Assembly: GCA_904066235.2 (NCBI GenBank)
Contig: CAJFCV020000005.1
Coordinates: forward strand, 5,575,501 to 5,639,500
Origin: Bursaphelenchus xylophilus
Taxonomy: Eukaryota > Nematoda > Chromadorea > Rhabditida > Aphelenchoididae
Direction: 5' to 3'
Length of the DNA: 64,000 nt
A program made the position numbers and the translations under genes. Each line of letters opens with the position of its first letter. The stretch's first letter is position 1. Positions 11,462 to 23,602 of the stretch are shown piece by piece. Under the pieces are notes generated by a model. That model was not told where the DNA came from. It saw nothing but the letters and a program-made list of their open reading frames with translations, and did no database searches.

Positions 11462-14400
11462 TTAGTAATCGCCTTCCATCTGAATATCTTGGTTGTGGAC
11501 TGAGAGAAGCTTCAGCGTGTTGTCCTTTTCGAGAGAATCCAGAATACTTTTCAACTTCTGATCGTGCTGGACAGTCTCGAAACAACTCTGGAGACGCGCG
11601 GAACGCTCCATTGCCGGAATTCGCTAAAAATAAAAAAATAAAGAGTAAAAAACAAGAAATACTTTTAAAAAGTTGAAGAGATAAGAGCCCCAGACCCGAC
11701 AATTCCAGTTAAACTCACCTTCAACGATAAAATAGTCCTAATGCAAGCACGCTTCAGCTCCTCGATCTTATCACTCTCTTGCTTTACCGACGATTCCTTG
11801 GCCTTTAGGACTAGAAGGGGCTGAAAAACAAAAATTAATATTCGAGTACAGATATTATAATGATAATCCAATGAACTTACAGACAGCAAGTCAGCAAATC
11901 GATCAATTCTCTGAGCCACTTGGGCACTGCAGGTCTGAGCCAAACGAGTCAACATCAAAAGATTCAAGAGCTTAATGTCGTGACTATCCTGGAAATCAAA
12001 AAGAATGATCTGCTTAATTTATCCTTACCTGAAGGCCTTTCTCAACGTAGGTCATGTATTCGCTGACATTAATACGGTCCAGACAGTGTTCCATCAAAGT
12101 GTACATACTGCAAAGACAGTTTGTACAGGTGTTACGAGAAATGTGCGGGAAAGCTTTTGCCGATTTCTTGGCGTTCAGTCAAGATATCAAAAAAAAATTT
12201 TTTGCAGGATAAAGAGGATGAAAAAGTTCAAATATTTTCCGCAATGGATCAGAAGGCCGGCAACAACGTTATGCGATCGCATTTAGCGATTTCACGGTGC
12301 AGTGTTGTCGCTGCAACACCGACAGAGTCCAAGTGCACCGTGCGGAGGCTGAAACAGCAGGACAAAGCGAAATTTGAACGAAAAATATCTTGTTGTTTTC
12401 TGGTGCACCAAGTCGTTCACCAATGGCTAACCTTCTTCCAAGGTTTGGCGAAAAAATTTTAGAGAGTACGGAATCAGAAAGGAATGCTAGGCAGACCTAA
12501 AAAATGGTTACCGGCTTTATACCATTACCCGAAGCTGAGTTGTGGCCCCCGCCGATGTGGCAAGTGTCCCCCAAATTCTTGAAAAACGTAAGAATAAAAA
12601 AATGTCATCTTTGCAACCATCAAAATGCATAATAGAGCGTTAAAGATTGGTGACCAAAAAATACCACTAAAGTCTCCGCCGAATCCACTATTCTCCGCAC
12701 TGGCGGAAAAAAAATTTTCGTGCGCAAAAAAAGCCCAACTTCGCAAAAAGAACTACTTGGATATCTTGACTGACCGCCAAGAAATCGAAAAAAATATTCC
12801 GGCATATTTCTCAGAAGACCTGCAGGTAAAAAAATTGTTAAAATATTAAATATATTATACCATTCGTAAGCAGACTTCCTCAAGTCAAGGCCATCGTCAA
12901 CGACGTGCTTGAAAGGACCCATTTGGACCTCATGGATAAGATCTTTTCGAATCTCGGTTTCTCGGTAGAGAGATGGGAGTAAAGTGGGCAGAAGTTCTTT
13001 AATCTGAAATTAATTCGACGTTTCAGAAGACATCACAATTAAAAAGAAAGCGACAAGAACCACGCGATCAGACCTCTTTTTGCCTCACTTACCCAGCGGG
13101 GTTTGTTATGAGCTGCGGAGTTGAGAGTCATAATCGTGGTTCTTCTTACGTCCAATTCGTCGTCATCAATAGCTCGAAGAAGAGAGCCCAGGTTGTTCCT
13201 CAGGGCATCATTCGAGACCGCTTTCGAATCCACGATCATAAAACGAACTGCACCAGCGGCAGTTGATCGTTGTTTCGGATTTCCACTTGTACTGCATTCC
13301 TGTAATCAAATATAATAAGATGCTTCCAAGAGGCTTACGATCAGACGCGGGAGCAGTTCATCAAGATTAATCCTGCAAAGTCTTCCCATACATTCGGCGA
13401 CCACACTGCGGGTACTTTCCTCCTTACTACCGCTGTGTGCAACAAGAACATCCCATATGTTATTAATGGCCTGATTGAAGCCAACAGCACTTCTTTCACT
13501 GGTATTTTGAGAGATTATCACTTCCTTCAAAGCGTGCAACAACACATACTGTCGGTTGGGTTGGGAGCTGATCTCGTTCAACAAGGCCGGAAGATATTTC
13601 TCGAGGTTTCCACAAGCCAAAGCACCGAACGCAAAACTGGCAGCAGTCTTTCGTTCTTCGGAAGTGGAATTAAAACTATTTGTAATCAATTCCTCTGGAT
13701 CGACTTTAGAAATCTGGAAGGAATCAGGGAAAATGCGACCAAGTTCTCCAAGGGCAGTCAAAGCAAAGAGGCCAAGACCATCCCCGTCGTCCTTGGAAAG
13801 CACTTGAATTAATCCAGTGACTATCTTTGTGGTGGAATTCACATCGTTTACAGCTTTTGTTGCGTTTGCCATAATCACAGCGACGCTTTGATATGTCTGA
13901 CGGCTTAGGCCTTTGGCATTATTGTAGATTTGCAGGGTCAGAAGTTCCATTAGATGCTAAAATAACACAGATCTTCTAAAAACCCGATATAAACCAACCA
14001 AGAAATCGGGCTTTCCGGGGATATCACCGCAGGCAATGTTAACAAATAGATCTACAGCCCATTGGAGCATGTTTCCAACGAGCAGAGAGTTGTTGGCCAA
14101 CGTCACTGACGCCTCGATTACGCTGCCAAGAGAAGGAGAAATCTCGGATGGGAACTTTTGTGTAAAATCTAAACCATAATAATCGCTTAAATAGAACACG
14201 TTACCTTTGGCCAAACGAAGTGAGAGCTGGCTAATAAACAGGTCAGACTCCACCATCAGGACTGGCAATTCATTGATAACTTTGGAGATTCCTTGAGATG
14301 GAAGTTGTGACGGAGGATATTTGCTAACCAGAGAGCTCATCAAAGTCAGAGAGGCAATCTAAAAATACAAATTTGACATTTCGCCGTTATCTCTTCTTTT

Positions 14401-16862
14401 AAAAACCCTAAATTATACCTTCAAAGCCCTTTGATTCTTCCTCAAGAAATCGGATAATTGAAGAAGAAGATTATCCAAAACCAACGAAAGATCAATAGTC
14501 TCAGAAGAGTTGACGATGACACAGAACGCTTGGACAGTAGTCGGCCGAGTGATCTCATTATTGATTTTATCCAACAAAAGAGGCAATATCTCCTCCAACT
14601 TGGGGCCTAATTCAGCTCCAAAGGACGATAAAAGAACTCCGCCAGCAGCTATTGAGCGTTCCTTCACTTCTTGATCGATATCCCCGACCTTAAGCTTCGA
14701 TACAATCACATTGTAGATACTTTCAAGGTACTTTTCCCCTTCTCCAGTCCGTTTGAGGACAATAATTAATGACTGAAGGACAATCAGAGCTGCTGCGCTG
14801 ACTTTGTAAAAAGATTCGTTCACGCATTTGATGATAATCGCCACCAATGATTCAAAGTGCGAGACGAAGACCTATAAATAAACGTATTACAACAATATCA
14901 GATAGAAACAAACCGACTGACAGGTGTTCGCAGACCTTAAACACCTTCTATAAATAATTTAAAGGTTAATAGGATTACCTGGGGCTCGTGAGAACAGAAC
15001 GACAGGTTCAGAAATTGCAGAGTATCAATCTTGGTGGCATTGTCAGCTGATTCCTCGTTCACGGAATTCTGAATTAGCGGAATCAGGATTTCAAAATGCC
15101 GCTCCAAACATCCGGGGAATGCCCTAAAATGAAAACGTTTAAAAAACCATTTGTAATTAGAAAGAACGTGTGAAAGCTTCGTTACCTCACAAGGGAAGTC
15201 AGCAGAGAGTAACAATGAAGCCTGACATTGGCCGACTTTGACTTCAGCTGCTTGCAAATCGCCTTTACACACTTCGGGACTTGTTCATTATATGCAGTCA
15301 AGACCGCCTTCTGCTTTCCATCAGCCTCATCCTCGAACACTTTCTTGACCATCTCATTCGAAAACGAAATATTTTTAGCTTCGAGAGCTGTAAAAGGACT
15401 GATATTTGTAGAATTGTCAAACTGTGCCAGCTTCTCGGGAAGATAAAGTCTTGTCTGTTTGAGCAAAGCCTCATAAGCTTTGAAGACGTCAATTTTGACG
15501 TTCTCTTCTCTTTCCTTAAATCTGTTCAACAATAAGGGAGCAATATTAGTGAAATGTTCTCCCAATCTGTCGGTTCTATAGTTGATCAAAGCTTCATAAC
15601 ACTTCGCAGCACTCCTCCTGACCTTCCAGCTAAAATCGTCGTCATCGGAATAATCGTCAAGATCGTCTTCTTCGTCATTTTCTTCTTCTAAACGCTATAA
15701 TAAACAAATAGTTACATACCTGCATCCACTTCCATCGAATCGTCGCCGTTTTCGTCATCGTATTGGTAGTTGGGATCATACCTGATAAATTCTGCACAAA
15801 TTCCTTCAATATCGGACAAGTAGGGCGTAATTTCTTTGTTGCATCTGGAGATAAACACTTCAAAAGCATGAACACAGGCATCTTTCAGTTCATCGTCATC
15901 CGTATCTTGGCAATATTTCACAAGAAGTTTGATAAATTCTGGAAGTCTGCTTTTCAACCCTCGCCCTGATCGAGAAACAGTGCTGGCAGCCAAGACATGA
16001 GCCCGGATAACCGAATTAGATCCACCATTTTGGATACCTTCAAACACCCGATTCACAATACTAACGTATACTTCATCATCTACAACCTCGGCGACTTGAC
16101 CAAGAACAGAAATAGCTCTTTTACGAAGAGACTGACGATCCTTGGAGAGTTGAATGAATAGAACATTAACGATATCCTTGAAGTCGATATAAGATGAATG
16201 ACCGAATTTGGTGATCAAGATACCAAGAATGTCCGTGATTTCAATTTTGAAAGCAGAGTCTTGTTTTCCATCCTCCCCTAAAAACGAAAAAAAAAATAAT
16301 TTGAAATAGGACTTCTCCTTTAAACTCACGCAAAATCTTGAGCAATTCAGGTAAAACAGTGTCGAGGATCTCCTTCGTCTGAACCGGGGTCATCTGGGAA
16401 GATAACTCCGCAACAGCCGTTTTCAGAGCGATCGAACTGACGTCACGGTAACGTTCGGTTGGACTCTGGAGACTATGGCAGAGGGTCTGAATGATTAGTT
16501 CGACCTAAAAAAATATAAAACTTATCCTTTAAACCTTACATTTCCGTGTTTTGCTTTATTCATCAAAGGTGCCAAGCAGCGAACTGCCAGATTCTGAACT
16601 TCTCCATTCTTATCATCAAGTAGTTTTAGCAGAGTCCGAGTAATCTAAAAGGAGATATATAAGCCATGTGCATTATAACAAGTTAAAAAATATACAGTTA
16701 CTCCTGCATTAAAACTACTACTTTTCTCTCAATCTCATCATCCAACTTGAGGGCCTCCTTCTCCAATTCGCCCATCAAATCGTTGGTAGCCATGAATCGG
16801 AAGTCTTTGTCCACTGAGGTCATCTTCTCCAATAGACTGGAGATCTGGACTTGAGCAGTCAT
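11462..16862 (-). CDS. cand-1: CAND1, cullin-associated NEDD8-dissociated protein (SCF exchange factor)
   Basis: Sixteen exons, from 16722-16862 back to 11462-11623, join to 1273 residues; human CAND1 has 1230. CAND1 is a HEAT-repeat solenoid that wraps un-neddylated cullin-RBX1 and swaps substrate receptors. The start is the Met of [14 protein letters not shown], which aligns with the family N terminus; an upstream in-frame ATG at 16889 is less likely. Other anchors are [24 protein letters not shown], the acidic loop around 15660-15780, [13 protein letters not shown] [32 protein letters not shown] and the C-terminal [17 protein letters not shown]. Two introns are odd: 13957-13998 uses a GTTGGT donor, and 12108-12860 contains a 0.7-kb inverted-repeat element. 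A plausible substrate receptor, an F-box protein, is the next gene upstream, probably by chance. Confidence 0.96.
12126..12822. repeat. Inverted-repeat element inside CAND1 intron
   Basis: The two ends are imperfect inverted repeats of about 60-70 bases: CAGGTGTTACGAGAAATG on the left, and CAGGTCTTCTGAGAAATA when the right end is read on the minus strand. Both continue into GATTTCTTGGCG(G)TCAGTCAAGATATC. Between them are about 560 bases without a recognisable transposase. It sits between the codons for Glu and Cys-Met of CAND1, in a 753-base intron whose neighbours are mostly 36-70 bases. It looks like a decayed non-autonomous DNA element; no target duplication was recognised. Confidence 0.75.
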
Positions 16863-17129
16863 CTTATTTTTAGAGTTCTTCAACAGCACTAAATCAACAG
16901 AATGAAAATAAGCAAAACAAGGAAGACTTCTTGGATCTCTTTCTTATTTTCGGCAGAAAAAGCGACAAGATATACGATAAAAAACTCCGCGAAACACTTG
17001 ACTCATACAGAAGCAATGACTCATTTTGGGGTTGACGATACTGTATTTCGATGACAAAAGCTTCCTTTATTTAGTATACACTTTACGATCAATATACAAC
17101 TAGTTTTATATACATTTACATTCATTCAT

Positions 17130-18976
17130 CTACTCGACTCCAAACTTAATGTGGCAGATCCGTCTAATTGGGTGATAAATCGTCCGACCGATGCAAAATG
17201 TGATCACGTTCGCACTCGCATTCTCAAAATGATATACATTGGACAAAGTGGGTGTCTCGAAGACAAAGGCGTCAGGAACATTGACCTTGATTGCATTGAC
17301 ACAACAACTCGGAAGATCACGCGGTTGATGGTGCAACACCAACAACATTGGACTAAAAGGATTAGCAGTCTTGGACTTCTGGAAGTCTTTTATGAACGTT
17401 GATAATAGGTCATTGACTCTGTCTTCGCTGACCACATTTCTCATCACAAATGTACAAGATGGGCGGGGAAACGTGGAAAAGAAATTGATGACGTCAAAAA
17501 GAACCTCTCGATTACTGTGATATTGCTGAAAAAGGACGGTTTGTCAGTATTCTACGGTTTACCCATACCTCGTACAAAACCAGACGATCACATCGGTGAA
17601 CTATTGGTTGCTTTAGGATATGCCTGAAGAGATCCTCGCTGAAGACTTCAACTTCGTACTCCTTTATCTTCAAGATTGCTTCCGAAAATTCAAATACTTT
17701 CTCCATACTGTCAACTTGGGCTGCGGAGAAAACCAATCTGCGAATATGAGTGGGCAGACATCGACTGATCCCCTTTACAAAACTTTCAAATACAATTCTC
17801 ATATCAATCCTCTTTATATACAACTTGTGGACACTCGAATTGCGCAGAAGAGGATAGAACAAACTCCCCTAAATAAAATACATAAATGAAAGATGACTCT
17901 AAACATACCACAACTTCAAAATTACAACGTCTTTCCCTGAAGTCGACAATATTTGAGGTGGACTCATCTTCGTCGAAAACACCAAAACAAAAAAAATCCC
18001 CCTTCGAAACAAGTTTAGCAGATGTTAAGCTATGTAAAGCAAAACCATTCCTGTTGTTCTCAATCATCTGATACCATTCTTTGCACACCAATTGACAAAC
18101 ATCCAAGTCATTCCTGGTTAAAAATGTCCCAATGTCAAAAAGAATATCAAGTGGAAGAACTCGCGGACTAAAATTAATGTGATGTTAGAAATTTAGTTCC
18201 CATTACCTTCTTCTAACATATAAAGGTTCAATACCCACAAAGGATATCTTAATTAAACGAACAGCTAACTTGTGCATAGACTTGGTGTAATAGATTTCCA
18301 CATTCATCTTCTTGTTGATCGTATAATTGTAAAACACAAATATATCCATCAGGTAGTTCTTGGAACATCTGCATTGCAATACTATCTCTTCGCAAAGGGT
18401 ACTAACAATCTTTCCGCTTAGTTGCTTATTTGGCCTCATCTCGGAACAGGCCGCTTTCTTCCAAATACGATGCAAAAAAGTGTGCAGAGGCATGGTTAAC
18501 GTTGATAGCATCTGATCCCTGTCATCAAGACTTAGAAATCTCTAAACAAAGATCAGAAAATCTAACCCTCGTACCTTTATTGCATTGTCTATAAAGTTAG
18601 GCGGCAAGGTTGGCTCCAGAATTGAAATATCTTGTCGACCAGAAAACACGTTGTCCAAGACTACCTTAGGACAAAACTTTTTGAAGCTCAGCTCTAATTC
18701 AATGTCATTGAATCCGCTTATTAATGTTTCGGCATTTTTATAACGAGTGAAAGCTCTGCAGATCAGATAAAATTCACGGTCTACAAAAGCAATGTCCTCG
18801 ATTGCTTTCCAATCTGGTCGATCTGAGCTCACAAAATGCTTTACAATCCAAAACTTAGCTCTGAGTGGACTCTACAATTAAATTTTCACCTTATCTTGCG
18901 TCTCATTTTCCTTATTTCATTATTATTTTCTTTTTGTACAACTTACCTTCGGTTTCAAAAATGTCCGCGATGACAT
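17130..18976 (-). CDS. F-box protein of a nematode-type divergent family
   Basis: Six exons (18947-18976, 18575-18871, 18207-18541, 17909-18167, 17569-17868, 17130-17525) give 538 residues. An F-box-like segment lies in the middle, not at the N terminus (about residues 222-260): PRVLPLDILFDIGTFLTRND followed by LDVCQLVCKEWYQMIENN. The F-box would dock to SKP1 in an SCF ubiquitin ligase. The flanking parts have no clear motif. The N-terminal 220 residues end in a block (NVEIYYTKSM...ISFVGIEPLY) faintly like the C-terminal end (VYHFENASANVITFCIGR), so the gene may be a fusion of a partial and a complete copy of one family unit. Its start is 240 bases from the divergent DNA ligase start. The first exon is short but in phase. 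Confidence 0.7.
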
Positions 18977-19216
18977 CTCACCTCAGGGAAAAGATTACTT
19001 CTTTGCATAACACCACTGGAATGTAATAAGAGACAAGTGGAAGGAGGGATACGAATTTCCCCGATAATTTATTCGGCAATCGATATTTGCGATTCTTCAC
19101 GCGCCAAAAAATATATTTTGAGAAAATAATTTTTTATGCTCTTCCGCGCATTATACAGGTTCAGATCTTCACAACAATTCGTTTTCAACATTAGAGCTGC
19201 AAGTTTAAGAGTCGAC
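18977..19216. promoter_or_regulatory. Shared divergent promoter region of F-box gene and DNA ligase I
   Basis: Only 240 bases separate the two start codons, so core promoters and 5' leaders of both genes must lie here or overlap. The sequence is AT-rich, with a T/A run (CAAAAAATATATTTTGAG). No specific factor site can be named with confidence. Confidence 0.45.
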
Positions 19217-21342
19217 ATGGTAGAAAATAAACCTTCCGCTGAATGGAATAAAGGAGAAAAGTAAGTTCGGCAAGATCTTTGCTTTATTCATCTTTTAGAG
19301 TACCGTATTTAGCACTGGCAAGAACTCTGAAGAAGATTGAAGAAACGTCTTCCAGACTTGAAATAATAAGTATACTATCCAAATTTTTTGCCAGTGTAAT
19401 CAAGACAACACCAGCTGATCTACCTCCTTGTGTTTATCTTTGTATAAACCAGTTGGGTCCGTCATATGAAGGATCGGAATTAGGTGTAGCTGAAGGAATC
19501 TTGATGAAAGCTTTGGCTCAGGCGACTGGCAGGAAGGTTGACAAGATTAAAGCGGATATGGTGGCTAAAGGGGATCTTGGATTGGTAGCCGAATCCAGTC
19601 GGTCTAGTCAAACTATGCTTGGATTTGCAAAGCCGAAACCTTTAACTGTTTCTGACGTTTTCAGGAAATTGAGGGACGTTGCAAATTTGTCAGGAAATAA
19701 TGTAAGTTTAGATTTAGATTTTTTCATTCATTTAGTCCCAAGATCGAAAGATTAAAGCAATTCAAGGACTTTTGGTTCCTTGCAAGGAATGTGAAGCTAG
19801 GTTCTTAATACGAGGTCTTAGTGGGAAGTTGAGAATTGGGCTGGCTGAGCAATCATTGATTGTGGCTCTGTCCAATGCGTTCACGGATGTTGAACTGGAG
19901 AATGCCGAGAAGAAAATGGCTGCAGACAAGCTGAAGGAAAAGAAAGCAGCCGATGCCTTGATTCTGAAGACAGCTTATTGGTGAGACAATTTCTTCTGTG
20001 TCATATGTTGGTTTAGTGAATGTCCCAACTTTGGTAAGATTATCTCCACTGTTCTCGAATATGGAATCTCCCAACTTCCCGAGCATGTTACAATTGTTCC
20101 CGGGATACCAATGAAACCGATGTTGGCTCATCCTACAACGGGTGTCGCTGAGGTTATGAAGCGATTTGGAACGGCTCAGTTTGCTTGTGAATGGAAATAT
20201 GACGGGGAAAGATGTCAACTACATCGTTGCAAAGACGGGGCCATGAAGATATACAGCAGAAACATGGAGAATAACACCGAAAAGTATCCAGATGTAATCA
20301 AAAAGATACCTGATGTTCTTGTAGATCCCAATACCGAATTCATTGCTGATGGAGAGGTAGTGGCTTGGGATGTGACCAGAAAAACAATATTACCTTTCCA
20401 GCAATTGAGTACTAGAAAACGAAAGGTTCGTTTTGTCCTTTACTATTTACGATTTTGTTTTTAAGATTGATGCCGATTCAGAAATCAAAATCCAAGTTTG
20501 TATATTCTTATTCGACCTTTTGTATTTAAATGGAGAATCCTTAGTGAGAAGACCATTCCGAGAACGGAGAGATCTTTTAAAGAAGACATTCAAAGAAGTT
20601 GAGGGAAATGTGATGTTTGCGACATTCCTGGATACAGAAGACACTGATGAGATTGCACAATTCCTTGAAGATGCTGTTAAGGGAAATTGTGAAGGGCTGA
20701 TGGTAAAGGCGCTTGATGAGAATGCTAATTATGAAATTGCCAAGAGGTCTCACAGCTGGCTGAAATTAAAGAAGGATTACTTGGAAGGGGTTGGAGATAC
20801 CCTCGATCTGGTTGTGATTGGAGGATATTGTGGCGCCGGAAAGAGGACAGCCGTTTATGGTGGATACCTTTTGGCCTGCTACAATCCAGACTTCGAGGAA
20901 TATCAGACCATTTGCAAGGTAAGGATATTAGAAAAGCCTTCAATAAAAATATATTTAGATTGGAACTGGCTTTTCCGACGAAGATTTGAAGACTCAATAT
21001 CAATATCTCCAAGAGGTCCGAGTGGAAAAACCGTCGACCAACATAAGGTTCGATTCCTGGCTCCAGCCGGATCATTGGTTTGAACCGAAATACGTATGGG
21101 AAGTCAAGGCAGCCGATCTTTCCATCTCTCCCAGACATACAGCAGCTATCGGAATGGTGGATAAGGAGAAGGGCATCTCCTTGAGATTCCCTCGGTATAT
21201 ACGTCTTAGAGACGACAAAAGTCCCGAAGATGCAACCAGTGCTGAGCAAGTGGCCGAGATGTATAAGAGCCAACAAATTATTCAGAATCAGAAGAAACAG
21301 GAGGGGATGGAGGAAGACGAGGAGGAGGTCATGGAGGAATAA
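19217..21342 (+). CDS. ATP-dependent DNA ligase I, core enzyme without long N-terminal region
   Basis: Six exons (19217-19260, 19299-19701, 19736-19980, 20017-20425, 20466-20918, 20959-21342) give 645 residues. It seals nicks between Okazaki fragments and in repair. The DNA-binding domain comes first ([20 protein letters not shown]). The nucleotidyl-transferase motif I is EWKYDGERC with the AMP-accepting Lys at about residue 291; next are [12 protein letters not shown] (motif III/IIIa), CEGLMVKAL (motif IV) and [12 protein letters not shown] (motif V). The OB domain ends in [25 protein letters not shown], and the tail is acidic. Human LIG1 has about 260 extra N-terminal residues with a PCNA-binding box; here the protein starts just before the DNA-binding domain. 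One intron begins GTTCGT. PPT starts 184 bases downstream on the same strand. Confidence 0.95.
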
Positions 21343-21526
21343 CATTTTGTATTATTAACACTATTTATAACATTTCATGTTTATTATAATGTAACTTGTG
21401 TCGGGTAGATTAAACGCTGAAGTTTTTCGCTTGTAAATTTTCGGGAATTTGTGCTCTTATCAGCTTTGTCAAGCGTTAAATAACCAAATGCAATTAGCCG
21501 TTCATTTATAAAAATTTTTGTTCGAG

Positions 21527-22652
21527 ATGCTGCCGGTAATATTCGCTTTGGTATGTTATGTCTCTTCAAATGTGATTGCGGCTCCAACTCCAGTCGTGAT
21601 ATGGCATGGATTGGGCAAGTTCCATTTAATACGATCGAGTGTTTTTAGGGGATTCTTGTTGCAATCCTTTGAGCATGGGAAGAATAAAGAAAATCATTGA
21701 ACAAAATGGCCCCGAGGGGGTATACGTAAAAAGCTTAATGTTTGGTTCGAATATTGTAACGGTATGTTTTTAAACGTATTTAATAAAGATTAGGACACCG
21801 AGAAAGGGTTCTTTGCAAACATGAATGACCTGGTAGATGAGGCCTGCGATCAATTAAAGAAAGACCCCCGAATCAAGGGAAGCTATCATTCGGTCGGATT
21901 CAGTCAAGGAGGACTTTTTCTGTGAGTCCATTGCAACAAACAAAATGTTTTTAGACGTGCACTGGCACAACGTTGCGATTATCCAGTTCCCAAATCTGTT
22001 GTCTCTATTGGAGGCCCTCAGCATGGAGTTTTTGGGTTACCCCATTGCCCTGCAAGTGCCGGAATCTGCAATACAGTCAGAAGATTGCTAAATCTGGGCG
22101 CTTATGTCGGATTTGTCCAGAATACGTGAGTTGGCCGTTAATAATATCAGGAAGTATGAAGTATTGATTCTTGAAAAACCATTTCAGACTCGTACAAGCT
22201 CAATATTGGGATGATCCCTACCTCCGTGATGACTTCAAGAACAAAAACATATTCCTGGCTGATATTAATTGCGCAAGAGTAAGAACAGAAAAGTCATCAT
22301 ACCGTTGTCCTTTAGGGGTGTAATCAAACCAAATACAAGCAGAATCTTTCCCGCCTTGAGAGTTTGGTCCTGGTAAAGTTTTTGAAAGATACGATGGTCG
22401 TTCCAAAAGATTCAGAATGGTTTGGGTATTATCCTGACAATAACACCACTGCCATCGTCGATTGGACGGACTCTTATCTTTACAAAGAGGTAGATCAAAA
22501 TATTTTACGGTATCTTGTACTTCTAGGACCCAATTGGATTGAGATCTCTGGACGAAGAAGGAAAACTCCATTTCCTGACTGTGGATGCGGACCATTTAAG
22601 GATTACTACCGAATTTTTCATTGATGAAATTATAAAGAAATATTTTAATTGA
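21527..22652 (+). CDS. ppt-1: Palmitoyl-protein thioesterase 1
   Basis: Seven exons (21527-21614, 21649-21761, 21794-21921, 21955-22125, 22188-22278, 22316-22489, 22527-22652) give 296 residues. It is a lysosomal enzyme that removes fatty acyl groups from Cys of proteins. The first 19 or so residues are a signal peptide ([19 protein letters not shown]). The fold begins [18 protein letters not shown]. The nucleophile Ser (about residue 104) sits in GFSQGG, the Asp lies in the [11 protein letters not shown] region, and the His in DADHLRI completes the triad. The first intron (21615-21648) must use a GC-AG boundary (donor GCAAGT) to produce the invariant GDSCCNP. All other introns are 30-65 bases. 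The gene may be co-transcribed with DNA ligase upstream. Confidence 0.95.
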
Positions 22653-23602
22653 TCATCAAAATATACACTAGTCGCGCCATAAAGTCCTGACACATTTGCA
22701 CAGTGCGTTTTTGTTTTCCTATCGCGCCCGTCGCGGCAATTCCCCGTCTTTGCACTAGCGACATGCACTTTCGCGCGAGCTCGCTCCAAATTTCTCGCGC
22801 GACACCCGCGACAAATGTGTCAGGACTATGGCGCGACTAGTATGATAATAATAAAAAATGGAATCGTAGAAGTTGAGACCCTAACCATTCTAATAACAAT
22901 CATCTGATCCTAAAAACATTAATTCCACATGACCATCCATCGAGTCAAGAGTCCATTTCATAACCTTTGGAGAGGTTAAAAAAGCCTGATAATACTATAT
23001 TATCATCAATACCGCAATCTTCAGTCGGTATAAATAAGCGAATTAACTCGTGCCTTGCGGCGATTAAAGTCGGTCAAGGCGTCGGAAGTGATTGCTAACA
23101 AAGCTCTAACACCGGCGACCTTGTTCTCCTTTATTTTATAGTAAAGATGTTCTCATAATTTCGCAAGTATTTCCATTTTATTAAAGAAGGTATTGGATGT
23201 CAATGAGTTTTATGCAATTTAGTGTCCTAGGAGATGTTTATTTATTTCCAAACGAACGGCAGCTGTTTTCCGCATCTGTCTTCTCAAATTCATCCAATGG
23301 ACATCTCTGCTGTGTAAGCGAAGGATCTTTGAGACAAGCCTCCTGGACTGCGTTGCGAGCGATCTTACTTTTGTCCTTTTTCCTTTGAAGACCAATCGGA
23401 AAAGTCCAGGAAGGCCCCCTTTCCTTCCTCTTCTGTTTTTGGGAAGTGCAAAGGTTTTCCAAAAAATTGGACACGACTTAGTGCGGCGCCAGGTCCCGAG
23501 CCGTCTATAAGAGACACTCGGACTTCTTATCTTGCTGTTTCTCCCCGGTTCACGTGTTCCGTCCTAAGGCCATCTGACGGGAATTTACTCATTTCAGGTT
23601 CG
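22653..23602. other. Intergenic region between PPT and cathepsin F-like gene
   Basis: This 950-base gap contains a 175-base inverted-repeat element near its left end (22667-22841). The rest holds the promoter of the cathepsin gene. A 78-codon minus-strand frame (23238-23474) is open but has no splice context or recognisable domain, so I do not call it a gene. Confidence 0.4.
22667..22841. mobile_element. 175-bp MITE with about 30-bp terminal inverted repeats
   Basis: The ends are ACTAGTCGCGCCATAAAGTC on the left and the same sequence, minus two As, on the minus strand at the right; both continue into CTGACACATTTG. The interior is GC-rich with many CGCG steps, unlike the AT-rich flank. A related internal stretch (CACTAGCGACGTGCACTTTC) recurs at about 31121-31150. 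There is no coding capacity. It lies 15 bases after the PPT stop codon and so probably falls in that gene's 3' UTR. Confidence 0.8.

Noticed and set aside
12121..12462. 113-codon frame within the CAND1 intron element
   Set aside because: It overlaps the terminal inverted repeat, has no domain, and the region is excluded by the CAND1 splice pattern.
18881..18898. An 18-base intron at the start of the F-box gene
   Set aside because: Too short; a start exon at 18947-18976 with a 75-base intron joins in phase.
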